Shown here: positions 17,302 to 30,200 of the stretch, piece after piece
Layout: every line of letters starts with the position of its first letter
Position numbering within the stretch: position 1 is the first letter of the stretch
NCBI GenBank assembly: GCA_945859605.1
Contig: OX243822.1
Location: 25,613,685-25,677,684 of the forward strand
DNA length: 64,000 nucleotides
Reading direction: 5' to 3'
From: Lumbricus rubellus
Lineage: Eukaryota; Annelida; Clitellata; Crassiclitellata; Lumbricidae
The notes under the pieces: model-generated
The model's database searches: none
What the model was told of the DNA's origin: nothing
What the model saw: only the letters and a program-made list of their open reading frames with translations
Made by a program: the position numbers and the translations under genes

Positions 17302-17753
17302 CCCGTTGGAGGTGAGGTGGGGTGTGTCACACCCCAGAGGTATTCTACTTTAATTTTGTTGTGGAAAACGTCAAACCAGCTTGGATTATTTTTTTCTACC
17401 TTTGTGAGTATGAAATACGGACACTTTACCAAAATTTCAGGAATTTTGAACGAACAGTTTTTTAATTTTAATGCATATTTGAAGGAAATTGCGATTTTTG
17501 TATACAAACGGAACGTACACGGGCAAAGTACACAATTGATGGGTTCGCCTTCTGGCCATCTAATATGGATTGAAAACAGATATTTGTTCGTGATAATCGC
17601 CTGTTTAGTTGATAATTGATCATAGAAGAATAGTTTAACTCAAATTAATGTTTTCCATTTGATATCGCGACTTGAAAATAAAAATATGTGTTGGGGTTTG
17701 TCAGACCCCACCTCACCTCTAACGTTACAATGCGTCACCTCACCTCCAAAGGG
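17302..17753. mobile_element. piggyBac-type MITE, 452 bp, TTAA target sites
   Basis: The element is flanked by TTAA at 17298-17301 and 17754-17757. It starts CCCGTTGGAGGTGAGGTGGG and ends with the inverted form CCTCACCTCCAAAGGG. TTAA duplications and CCC...GGG termini are the piggyBac signature. A second internal inverted block (GGTGTGTCACACCCC near 17320 against GGGGTTTGTCAGACCCC near 17693) lengthens the TIRs. No transposase is encoded. Confidence 0.8.
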
Positions 17754-18124
17754 TTAAAGATACTGCAGCTCCTGAACTACATTTTACCCGTCACAAAGTT
17801 ATAGGTTACTAGCCTACTTAGACTAAAGCTGCATCACTATTTTTCCAACGGTAGTCGGTAGAATAGCATGGCCGCTTACCGCGGTTAGAAAAGGACTAAT
17901 AAATTATAGCAGTTAAAGCCTATTGCTCATAAAATATGGTAAGCGGAAAGATACCTTTTGACATAGTGGAAGTTTTCGTGGGGATAAATGACAGTACACT
18001 CTGTCGTAAACGCTTTTGCGGTGGCCGCTAGATTCTAATTATCAAATAAGCGACGGCTTAAAAATTGAAATTTAGATTACTAAATAAACATAGATTGATG
18101 ATGAAGCGTATGTTGCAACTGTTT

Positions 18125-18312
18125 CCGGGTGTCTAAAGACATCATTTTAATATCAGTGTTATCAACGATTTTCGGGTGTCTAAGTACATTATTTTGATTC
18201 CGGTAATACCAACGTTTTTCGGGTGTCTAAAGACATCATTTTGATTTTAGTGTTATCAACGATTTTCGAGTGTCTATGGACACCATTTTAATTCCAGTGT
18301 TAAAAACGACCT
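18125..18312 (-). repeat. about 46-bp minisatellite, inverted right subterminal block
   Basis: About four units of the same minisatellite run in opposite orientation (core AACGATTTTCGGGTGTCTAA). They mirror the left block and show that the minisatellite belongs to the terminal inverted repeats of the hAT-like element. Confidence 0.8.
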
Positions 18313-18526
18313 GCCGTTTTGAAGTTGACTTGACTATTATAGAGATCCGCGGAACATTATTTTAGCCCCCCCCAAGAGCCGAAACCAAACTCCGCCCATG
18401 GCTGCAACCATCACTGTGATGAAGGCGCTATATAAGTTTCAAGATTAGATCATTAGGGTAATGGATTAGGAAATAATCTGATTTAGTGAACTGAATATTT
18501 AACTATTTATATCTGACTCTCTTTAG

Positions 18527-19973
18527 GATCATCAGAACAAAGTCAAGTTACTGGCCGACACTGTGCAAGAACTGAGGGAACAGGTCAGTCTGAATTCTCT
18601 CTTTTAGTTTTATGAAATCTAATGAGAAGTGTCGTATGGTGCATTGTAACATGATGTAATGTAATGTGGTTTAATATTATGCAGCATGGTATCATGCTAT
18701 TATGATGAAATTGTAATTCAACATTTATAGTGTAATGTAGCATTGTGCAATGTAACTTGTTGTAATACAACATAGTGTAATGTAATGTAGTATAATGTAG
18801 TCACAGTTAATATATAACGTGACATAAATGTTACATAATATGTTTGAATCATTTATTCATTCCAAAAATTTATATAGCACCTCTTCAAGATACCTACTCA
18901 GAGGCACTCTCTGCGCTGGCCTGTTTGATGTTAAGTGTCATTATGAACACAAAATATGACACAAGATTGATGCAACATGGTATAATGCAACAGTGCTATA
19001 CTATAAGTATGATCTATAAGTTGAGTTAAAAATCGAGTTCCATGTTGTTTGTTCCAGTTGGACCTGGCAGAGCTTCGTGAGGAAGATCTCCAGGTGAGAC
19101 TGGAAGAGGTCCAGCTGGAGAACGAGCAGCTGGAGTTTCAGGTTCTGGAGATGGAGGTCCAGAAAGAAGAGGCAAGTAGCCATTGCAGGAATACATTATA
19201 CATTGCTACATTGCCATTCCTACTTACCATACCATTCTGATTGCTTAGTAATTTCATATTGATGGTTGAATGGTAACATGCTGGCACAAAGATTGGAATT
19301 GATACCCACTAGCCCCATATGGTTAACTTAGCCTTTCATTTCATAGGGGCAACTGTAGAATGAGTAGTTGTTCAGATGGATGCCTTGCAGGCTGCCATAC
19401 AACTAAATTTGATTCCTGTCAAACCTGTTGTCATTTGCATATAGTGTAATCTTACTGTGTACTGTTCAGTTTGAATTACTGAACAAAATATTATTGTTAT
19501 ATTTAAAAACATTCTTGTGCATTCTTTTTAGCATTCTTGTTACCTTGCTCTTTGTGATTCTCATTACCTTACTCTTCCACTGACTATGCCAGTTGTACTC
19601 ACTATTTCTTCTTTTATCACCATGTCTAGGCTACTTACATTTCTTTCATTGCCATTTCTGCATACATTAATTTCCTTCCTACTTTATCCTAACTTACTCG
19701 ATGGGACCTTCAGTCTTATGGTACAGTTTCATCTTACCTTTTCATTCTTACTTTATCTTCTGTACATACTTTCAAGTTTTTCTTACCTTATAGGCTTATC
19801 CTTTCGGATTAACCTTCATTCTTACATTACCTTTTCTTGTTACCTTACCTTTGCAAAGCAGATATTGTCACATACTGGAATGGTTTTTGCAGGAGTTGGA
19901 ATGTTCTAGCGATGCAGATTCACAACAGTCTTCCTCAGGACTAACACCCTCCAAGATTTCCAGTTCACCAGAG
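18527..19973 (+). CDS. exons 1-3 in window: first coiled coil
   Basis: Exon 18527-18583 encodes [18 protein letters not shown]. Exon 19058-19171 encodes a Glu/Leu heptad region ([17 protein letters not shown] and on). Exon 19893-19973 encodes a Ser-rich linker. The second exon uses a GC donor (GAG|GCAAGT). The third has a weak donor (GAG|GTGCCT); if missed, the frame stops five codons later. Exon 1 starts at phase 0 after CTCTTTAG, so more 5' exons must exist left of the window. Confidence 0.7.
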
Positions 19974-22900
19974 GTGCCTACCAAATGATCCATGATGTGC
20001 CATGAGGTCCCGTATGCACTTTGGTGTTGGGGGAGTTTCTCACTTCCAATCAGTCAGTGGGTCCCTGGACATGAAAAATCACCGAGGTGCTTGTCCGCCA
20101 TGACGGCACGAATGACGTAATTGACAAATCCAATATGGCCGCCGCCGGCCATATTGGACAATTTATCTTCTTTATTTCTTACAGCATATGCACGTGCAAT
20201 ACCTCTAATGGTACTGATTCAGGTATGTAGAATTCATTTATGATATTGTTTTTGTCATCAGGGGTCATCTTGAGGTCATAAGGTCATGGTCAAGGTCATT
20301 TTTTCATCTTTTTCATTTCTTACAGCTTATGCACGTGTAGTACCTCTAATGGTACTAATTCAGGTATGTAGAATTCATTTCTGATATTGATTTTGTCATC
20401 AGAGGTCATCTCAAGGTTATAGAGGTCAGGGTCAAGGTCACCGAGTTTCATCATTTTCATTTATTACAGCAAATGCATGTGTAATACCTCAAATGTTACT
20501 GATTCAGGTATATAGAATTCATTTCTGATATTGTTTTATCATTCGGGTCATCTGAAGGTCATAAGGTCATGGCCAAGGTCATTTGTTGCATCAATGATGT
20601 CGATTATAACTCGAATGAATGCAGAAGTATAAACAGATGTTATTGCTTTAATTGAACAAACGTAGCTAATTATGACCTGTTAGAAGTCAATGCTGCTTTA
20701 ATATGTCATTTTTCACTGCATCACTACGGCAGCCGAATGGTTCTTTGCCAGTCGATACTCTGAGGATGGGAAACCAGTGTTGGTGGAGGCCGGGTGTCGC
20801 AATGTCAGCGACTGGGTAGAAACAGCAAAGTTTGATCTTCTGTAAGGGGCAGGCATTGAATGGGAAGAGGCCGAGTCCGGTTCGGGTTCCACCGCAGCAC
20901 GGGTCAGCGGAGTGGTCCAACTTGCATGATTCGATGTACTGAAGTTCGGAAGTCTTGACGGATGAAGGTCAGACGGAATCCGATCTTGTGGCTGGAAATC
21001 GATGGTCTGAGCAAATCGTATCGAGTGGTTTGCTGACATGTGTGAAGAATCAACCGGATGTCTTCTTTCGAAGGCAACTCCTGACGATTGATACTTCCAC
21101 GAGTTGCTGTTGCCCGTTTCCAAAGTTACTGCACCGCCATCTCTGATTGGTTCTCTGTTTCTACGAGTAACGTCCTGTAGACAGAACTTCGTTTCTTTCG
21201 GCCGTTGATCGTTTTGCTTTTGTTGAAGTACGCCGATGGTCAGTCCAGAAAGACATCGTTGCTTCTGCTGTTCGGCTACTTCCGGGGTTTCCTTCTCATA
21301 CCAGAAGTCAGACCAGCCTCGTCCTTGAACGTCGGTCTCCGTTATAGAACGGAAAGAGGTCTTCGATCTAGTTGCTTTCACTTACTGAAGCTGTCCAAAC
21401 GTTGTTCCGTGCACTGCCTCATAACGGTTTCCAGTCGCCTCGATGGCCTCGAGGTGCTTGCTGAGGCTGCCATAAACTGTGCCACTACTGGTGGTGGTTG
21501 ATCTGACTTCCTGCCGCCGCTCGAGGTGTGCCCGCAGCTCGTCGATGGCCTTCTTCTGCCTTCGAGTAACAGTAATGGCACAGTTTATGGCAGCCTCAGC
21601 AAGCACCTCGAGGCCATCGAGGCGACTGGAAACCGTTATGAGGCAGTGCACGGAACAACGTTTGGACAGCTTCAGTAAGTGAAAGCAACTAGATCGAAGA
21701 CCTCTTTCCGTTCTATAACGGAGACCGACGTTCAAGGACGAGGCTGGTCTGACTTCTGGTATGAGAAGGAAACCCCGGAAGTAGCCGAACAGCAGAAGCA
21801 ACGATGTCTTTCTGGACTGACCATCGGCGTACTTCAACAAAAGCAAAACGATCAACGGCCGAAAGAAACGAAGTTCTGTCTACAGGACGTTACTCGTAGA
21901 AACAGAGAACCAATCAGAGATGGCGGTGCAGTAACTTTGGAAACGGGCAACAGCAACTCGTGGAAGTATCAATCGTCAGGAGTTGCCTTCGAAAGAAGAC
22001 ATCCGGTTGATTCTTCACACATGTCAGCAAACCACTCGATACGATTTGCTCAGACCATCGATTTCCAGCCACAAGATCGGATTCCGTCTGACCTTCATCC
22101 GTCAAGACTTCCGAACTTCAGTACATCGAATCATGCAAGTTGGACCACTCCGCTGACCCGTGCTGCGGTGGAACCCGAACCGGACTCGGCCTCTTCCCAT
22201 TCAATGCCTGCCCCTTACAGAAGATCAAACTTTGCTGTTTCTACCCAGTCGCTGACATTGCGACACCCGGCCTCCACCAACACTGGTTTCCCATCCTCAG
22301 AGTATCGACTGGCAAAGAACCATTCGGCTGCCGTAGTGATGCAGTGAAAAATGACATATTAAAGCAGCATTGACTTCTAACAGGTCATAATTAGCTACGT
22401 TTGTTCAATTAAAGCAATAACATCTGTTTATACTTCTGCATTCATTCGAGTTATAATCGACATCATTGATGCAACAAATGACCTTGGCCATGACCTTATG
22501 ACCTTCAGATGACCCGAATGATAAAACAATATCAGAAATGAATTCTATATACCTGAATCAGTAACATTTGAGGTATTACACATGCATTTGCTGTAATAAA
22601 TGAAAATGATGAAACTCGGTGACCTTGACCCTGACCTCTATAACCTTGAGATGACCTCTGATGACAAAATCAATATCAGAAATGAATTCTACATACCTGA
22701 ATTAGTACCATTAGAGGTACTACACGTGCATAAGCTGTAAGAAATGAAAAGGATGAAAAAATGACCTTGACCATGACCTTATGACCTCAAGATGACCCCT
22801 GATGACAAAAACAATATCATAAATGAATTCTACATACCTGAATCAGTACCATTAGAGGTATTGCACGTGCATATGCTGTAAGAAATAAAGAAGATAAATT

Positions 22901-25900
22901 TTCCAATATGGCCGGCGGCGGCCATATTGGATTTGTCAATTACGTCATTCGTGCCGTCATGGCGGACAAGCACCTCGGTGATTTTTCATGTCCAGGGACC
23001 CACTGACTGATTGGAAGTGAGAAACTCCCCCAACACCAAAGTGCATACGGGACCTCATGGCACATCAAGGACTAAAAGCTTTGAAGCCTTCCTATGCAAT
23101 GTTATGTAATGTTATGTGATGTTATTTAGTATGATGCAATGAGTGAATTTATATAGCATAATAGCACCTCTTGAGGATGTCTACTAAATAATATAATATG
23201 ACGTTGAATATCATTACAACAGATAATTACATCAGTTAGCTAGGAGTACATTGTGGGGCACGGTGGTGTAGTGGGTATGTTCGCTGCCTTGTAGTCAGAT
23301 GGTTGCAGGTTCGAATCCACCTCAAGTCGCCTCGTAGGGACCTTGAGCAAGTCTTTTACTTGCAATCGCTCGTGTGCTTTGGCATGAAACTTCGAATCAG
23401 TGTCTGCACTGTTATGGGAGCGCTTCTGAGTAGAGTTCCTGAAGGAGCACTATAACAAGTGCATATACAAAATGTGCACTTGTACATACATAGTACATAC
23501 ATACATACATACATGCGTAGTGGAAAGTCGAACCAAATGTTCTGCCGTGTGGAGGATTTGAACCACTGTCCTCGCAATGACTCTCTAGCACGATAACCAT
23601 TGCACCATTGACCACTCACTGAATTAGTGGGAAAAGCAGAAGTATAATTACAAAGTCTAAAAAGAGAAATTGTTCCAAGAGTATGATCCAATTCATGATG
23701 CTAAAGCCCACACAGTTCTCTTTATTCATTGGCAGTTTTGATCACCTGAACTAGATGCGTCCGTGACTTGAATTATCAAGTCTCGTTTTTTGGTGTTGTT
23801 CAGCCATGGATGAACTGTAGATGATTTAGCTGCGTTTGACCATGCGTTAGTTGCGGATGCTAAGCTTGCAGATTTAAGTCCACCAGCAATATACGGAGCA
23901 GGTGTGGATTAAGCATCGACGTATATTGGGATTAACACACCTGTCTGCTGCTGGTATGATGCGGATGAATCTGCCACATGTGGAACTGTATTCGGTGAAT
24001 GAGCATCGAATGGTCAGGATGCAGGAATTGGAGAATCTAAAATTTCGCGTTAAAGATCCTGAGCGAGAACGTTTTAATGTCAGCGAAAGAATTGTCCAGA
24101 TTCTGGTGAGTATTATCATCAATTGAATAAAATATTTCTTTGCAATTTAGTGTTCAACTTGTTGATTTAGAGCAATTGATATGAATATAATATCCGTGAT
24201 TTTCTGTCGTCTGGTAACTTTACTGTACCAGAACGTGATTCTATAAGACATTACATTAATTTGGATGCTTGTGTTTTGTGTATCCTCAAAGATTGTTTGC
24301 ACCTCTTGCAAAACTTCTGAGTGGTAAATTGATATAATGTAATGTAATGTGTTCATTATGCCATTAAGAGTCAGGATATTATTAAGGTTCAATTCCTGCA
24401 TCCTGACCATTCGATGTTCATTCACCGAATACAGTTCCACATTGTAGCAGACTTATCCGCACCACACCAGTGAATATTTGTAAGATGTCCAGTTGCATGT
24501 GCTTTGCTGTCAAACATTTCTGTTGTTTTGTGACTATTTGGTGTATGTTGCGCTTAGCCTGTGTTCGTCTGCAGTGTACCCATTATGTCTTTCTTTTTCT
24601 GATCTAGAATCTGCTGGAAGAAGAATCGGAGCCAGTCTCAATGGATGACATGTTTTACAGTTTGCCATCGAGAAGATCCAAAGTCATCGACAAACGATCT
24701 CCAGTGTCATCCGGAACTGGAATTACTGATTCAAAGGTTCCTAGAAAGTCTGTTTTTCTGTATCCTGGCGATTTTGCTCTGACGGGTTTTTCTGATCCGT
24801 GTCGTTTGAATAACCAAATCGCTGGTCCAGGTAATGATAGTCTCGCTTCAATGGCTGAGCATTTCGTTCTGAAGGAAAAAGACTGGAACCCCACTGCGGA
24901 GGATTTGGAAGGTCGCTTAGGAAGATACTCTTCCACTGCAAATGTAGTTGATCAGTTGCCGTTGAAGGAAGAAGTGCAACATTGGGACTCGGGGAAAGGG
25001 TGTCTGAGAAATGAGGGAGAATGCGAGGAAGGTAGTGATCTCTCAGGGTGTGCATTAGGAGCTAAAACTAGAAAGGAAACAGGACTAACAAGAAACGATG
25101 TTTATTTACTAACTCATGAAGGACGTTCTCAGATTGTGGATGGAAGCTCGGTTGACTGGAGCGAGGAGGAAGAGGATAATTTCCAGGATGAGATGGAAGA
25201 GAATTTTTCTGTGATGTGTGAGAATACTTCCAAAGACTTGAAGGATATATGGAGTGAGGTGGATAGTTCAGATACAGATATTGATTGCGTTGATGACTCG
25301 TTGATGGAAAGGATCTCGGATTTGGAGGATTTCTTTGAGGTCAATGAACTTCGAGATTTTTACAAAACAGTCTACATCTCAGATGAAGTGGACCAAAATA
25401 GTAACAACAGCACACAAAGCATGATTAAGTGTGATTTTCACCGAAGAATAAAATATAAGGTTGAATAGCTACACAGAGTTGTTGACAATGTGTCTCTGGC
25501 GAAAGCACCAAATGTTGGTGGTGCAAAGTTTGTCAAAGGTTCTGAGTGGGAGAAACGTTTCCAGGATACCAGAAAGGTTTCTCCAAGCTGTCAGTCACCT
25601 CTGGGTTGGAAATCCAATTCAGTGAACACTTCGGAGACGAGTTACTCACCCACTGACTTAGACGACCTGGTTGGAGCGGAAGATTCCTTGTCTGGGTTGG
25701 AAGAGAAATACTTTGCCGCTCACAGCATTCAAAATATCTCTTCCTGGAATGGATGGATGCAAAGAGACAGCAATGGAACGACTCCACTTTCAGATGATTG
25801 TGCATCTGTCTTTCCAGACACCGATTCCTTGTGTGATTTGATAGCTGCTGGAAAATCTGGTGCAGTTGAAACCAGTTTCAAATTTTTAAATCACAAAACT

Positions 25901-27158
25901 GCTCCAGGTAGCAATGTAGATGCAAGTGGTTCAGACAGTGAGCAAAGCTGCCTTGAGCAGTATGCTACGGAAGACGACTGTTCCAGCTTGAAAACACAAG
26001 CAAGTGATGCACTGACATTGGAGAACTTTCACCAGAGTTTGAGTTCTGCCGATGACTCAACTCAGGATCAGCTGTCAAACAATGGAGTCTTTAGAACGCA
26101 CTGCTTTCTGCTGAAATGTCGGAGCCAGGAGATGAAGAAAAAGCGCATGCGAAAGCTGGACTTGAATTTCAGTGAAGCGGTAAAAAGGGACACAGGAACT
26201 TCACCACTCTCTTTTTTTTGTTTGATGTCATGCAAGCTGTTTGCATTTCAGATGATAAGCCAATGCTGACCGACAGTGACAAAGTTGCTCAGCCATACTT
26301 ATTGTGAATTGAAGAAGAAACTGAAAGAAACTTTTAATAGGCTACTTGATTAAGCAAGGGTTATAATTAATCTAATCTAGTCCAATGGCTTCTATAGAAC
26401 ACTGTTATCATTCCGTTCGATGGGCTGTCACGTAATCAATCAATAAATCAATTAATATTCAATTAATAAATCCGTATTCGTTCATTCAATGGAGACAAGC
26501 TGACAAAAATTAATATGTATTCCTTGTTTAAGTCAAGTCCTAGAAGTCAGTAGAATTGACACTGAGCGCTAATAGATTGTTTTGTGATGCTTAACGTAAA
26601 CAAATCTTTCTACTCTGTTCACTTCTATTCAACCTAGATTACTTTTTCCTTTCGCCTTTATTCCGAGTTATTTAGATCAGATGGGTAGCAGTTGTGGGAG
26701 GTGTTCTATGTTTTTCTGTATATTTATAGTTTTGTTGCATAACATGTGTATGGTAATGTGCAGGGCACTGCAGGTGCATAGATGTCTGTTTTTACGCATG
26801 CGAGGGCTGTGTATGCATATCCGTGTGCAATGTGCATTTGTGTATTTATCCATTTCTCTCTGCCTTTGTCTTTGTGTCTTTCTTTGTCTGTTTCTGTGTG
26901 TCTCTTTCACTCCCTGTTTCTTTCTGTCTGTATCTGTCTCTGTCTGTCTCTGTCCGTCTGCCTGTCTGTCTGTCTCTGTCTGTCTGATAATGATGCTAAT
27001 GATGATGATGATCAAAATGATGATGATAATGGGTGACCACAAGTCCACAACAAGAGCTGTTACCGTAGTCTCTCTGTCTCTCTGTCTCTCTGCCTCTGTC
27101 TGTGTGTCTCTCTCTGTGTCTCTCTGCCTCTCTGTTTCTGTTTCTGTTTCTGTCTCTA

Positions 27159-27203
<45 letters not shown>

Positions 27204-27224
27204 GTGTCTGTCTGTCTGTCTGTG

Positions 27225-27279
<55 letters not shown>

Positions 27280-30200
27280 GTCTCTCTCTGTGTGTGTACG
27301 CTTTGAATGAATGCAGGTCTGTTGTAACTTTCTCTGGATCGACCCACAATGATTGACATAATATCTGGCTCAGTCATTTTACCGGTCATAGCCCGGCTGC
27401 AGCAGCAGCTGGCAGGCAATGAAGAGAATGAAGAGGATGAGATGGCAGGGGGTAGGGAGCGAGGGAGGGATGGTTGAATGAGTGAGTGGGGCATTCCTCT
27501 CTCGTTGCTGGGTCGAGCTGCTGCCTGGCATTTGTAGTATTGGCTGAATTGAGGAAATCGATCGCTGTGAGCCGTCATGTGTGACGTCTACCTGAGTGTA
27601 GAGATGAAACCGGCCTTGAACGCGTTGGCTTTGTCTATTGCTGTAGTATTATAGTGGATATGTAGTGGGTTTGAATTTTCGATTGGCTGCTGGTTGTTTA
27701 TAGGTGAAGTACGGTAACGGCTATTGTTGTGGTTACCCATTATCATCATCATTATTATCATCATCATTTTGATCATCGTCATTATACTCATTGTCATCGT
27801 CGTAGCCATCAGCATTATAATCTCTGTCATTATCTTTGTACTATTAAAGTCTCTGCTGTTGTGAAGATCATTATCATTAGCAGCAGCAACAGCTTCATTA
27901 ATATCTTCATCATCATAGTCATCATCATCATAGTCATCATCATCATCAAGATGGGAATTGCAGTATTTATCATTGTTGTTTTTCCAGTAATATTCCCATT
28001 TATTGGGTTATTGTAATTAATGTTGTTTATTTAATTGCAGCATAATTATACATTGGCTATCCTAGTACAGCTGCCCCTAGCACAGACAATAAATAGCTGA
28101 ATAACTGTTTTCAGGCACATGATGGAAGAGATGGACTGGAATCAGCGTCTTCTTCTTTGGTCAACCAAACCACTAACAAGACCCAGAGGGTAGCAAGCAC
28201 AATCAGCCAGACTCACTTTGAGCACACCTCTTCCACAGGTGGGATGATAAACACACCTCTGATAGCAATGCTGATAGATTGGGACTAAGATATACTCAGA
28301 GGCACTATAGAGGTGTTCCTAAAAGCATCATCAAATATTCGTTTATTAGAAACAAATTTGAGTTGACAGAACCACAATTGAAAACAAATAGTAGTGTAGC
28401 TTGTGGCAATCTGTAAAAGTCAATCACCTTGTCACCTTCTGCTGTCAGTTCGTTGAACTCTAGCGATCGACAAGGCCAGCCTTCTCCATTGCTTTCTTTC
28501 TGATGTCGCTTCTCTTAGTTGTTCCAGATTCATTCCTGTTGTTTCTTGAACATCGTCCAACCACCTTTTCCTTGATCGCCCTTGTTTTCTCCTTCCCTCA
28601 CCGCATGCCAGCATCATATCTTTCTCCAAACCATTTGAACGCATAACATGACCAAAAAAAACCAACTTTCTTCTTAGCACTGTTTGCTGTAACGACTCAT
28701 CCATATCGCTACCAATTTCTGTGCGCACCCACTCATTTCAATGCAAGCTGTAAAAGTCAAAGACAATCTGTAAAAATCAAATGCAATTTGTAAAAGTCAA
28801 AGGCAATCTGTTAAGTGCTTGTAGCACATAAATACATACAAAGATACAAATGGTTCTCTTCTTTGACATTACAATGTGCAGGTTTGAGGCTCTTCTGAGA
28901 TGGTAAGTCTTTAGGGACATTGAGCAGGTTTTGACACAGTTGCCCATGGGCGGAGTTTGGTTTCCGTTCTTGGGAGGGCTAATGCCTTCTTGGAGGGGCT
29001 AAACCCGGAAAAAGATACCATTTTCATGGTAAAAAAGCTGAATCTGGCCCTTCTTGGGGGAGGGGCTTAGCTCCCCCTAGCCCCTGATAAACTCCGCCCA
29101 TGCAGTTGCCAGTTCTTTTATTGAATGGAATATGCTTTGACTGTGAAAATAGACAAGTTATTGAGCAGCAACATCTGCAGAAACACTGAGGCCCTACAGT
29201 TGCCTATGAAGTGTACTACGGTAAATCAAACAAATCTATGCAATGACTATGAAGAACTTAAAGGTACCTAGTGATTTGTTTGTTTTCAGGTCTCAGCAAT
29301 ACACATGTCGAGCCACACACTTCTGAACTGGCCACCATGATTACACCACCAGAGAGCAAAAACTTCAAGTTTCACGGATTGAGTTCTTCCAACGGAACGA
29401 TGACTCATTTAAACGATGACATCGACTTTCGTGACAAGTCCATTGACTCTGACGACTCTCTGTGGGCGACCGTGGAAGATCCGGAGAATTCCATCGACCT
29501 TGGATTGGGAAGGTCATCTGAGTTCTGGAAAGAGGTGGAGGAGAGAATGGGATGTAAGTTTCAATGACTGTACTCAGATTATAATTAAATAGACAGTTAC
29601 CGTATTTGTAAACAACAGTGAATTTTAATGACTCAATGGGGAAACAGAGAAAGTAAACAGGATAAAACTCTCATGTGAGCAACAGTTAGCAGCGCTGTAT
29701 CAAAATGAAAAATGCTGAGAGTATAATACGGGCTGTGTGAGTCAGCTTTTGCATGGAAACCTTCACTAGCAGTTGCTCAGCACCATCAGTTAATGCTTAA
29801 TAAGAAATTACAGTGATAATTATTTTTTTATGTTTCAGTTTAGGTAATTGCATATGTTTGTGTTATTATGTTGGATTGTATGTGCATTATGTTTCTCATT
29901 CTTTTGCTCCACTGATTTTTACTTTACTTTGAAACCAATGGATATTTGTGTCATCCGAATGTTTCTAAGATAAATAATTTACCCTTATTAAACGGGGCTC
30001 CTGTCCCTTTGGGACAGGAGCATTTGTATTCTGAGAAGCTGTACCATTTTCTTTGTATGCAATGTGAGTCTCTATGTCTCTGGATCAATAAATGATTGTT
30101 AGCAAATTTTTTATGAAACATGATTAAGTATGTAGCCTCTATCCTATAGCGACTGGATCATAACCATTACGTGTGTTGCTCAAAAGTAGAAGAGCAGTGC

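Larger units (their letters stand above)
24..18400. mobile_element. hAT-like composite element hosting the Polinton
   Basis: The left end begins CATGTGCGGAGTTTGG at 24 and the right end is the inverted form, ending CTCCGCCCATG at 18400. Inside each end are a G/C homopolymer run, a shared block containing GGATCTCTATAATAGTCAAG (left) or its complement (right), and then about 46-bp minisatellite units. The same CATGGGCGGAGTTT terminus bounds two short MITEs (28945-29102 and 45281-45446) that have 8-bp target duplications, which points to the hAT superfamily. The 8 bp outside this element (CCACCAGC and GCTGCAAC) do not match, so the ends may have been altered or recombined. Without the Polinton the element would be about 2.2 kb. 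No transposase is visible, so it is non-autonomous. Confidence 0.65.
19993..23067. mobile_element. 3.07-kb near-perfect palindromic element
   Basis: Arms 19993-21484 and 21576-23067 (1492 bp each, no net indel) surround a 91-bp spacer. The outer ends are TGATGTGCCATGAGGTCCCG and its inverse. Each arm encodes the same 222-aa ORF reading outward (20713-21381 minus, 21679-22347 plus), and carries three roughly 120-bp tandem units rich in AGGTCA half-sites. At least two substitutions separate the arms (around 20161 and 20315 by eye), which argues against simple assembly duplication. No clear target duplication was found. It lies in an intron of the host gene. Confidence 0.75.

Noticed and set aside
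17317..17619. 100-aa ORF inside the piggyBac MITE
   Set aside because: No transposase motifs; the frame runs into TIR sequence and has no recognisable domain.
20687..20920. 77-aa ORFs in both palindrome arms
   Set aside because: Alternative frames of the 222-aa ORF region; no independent evidence.
21382..21855. 157-aa ORF across the palindrome centre
   Set aside because: Most of it is the antisense of the 222-aa ORF; the C-terminal part looks helical but cannot be supported as a gene.
26681..27580. Long Ser/Cys/Leu and Thr/Asp/Arg ORFs
   Set aside because: Pure translations of the (GTCT)n microsatellite.
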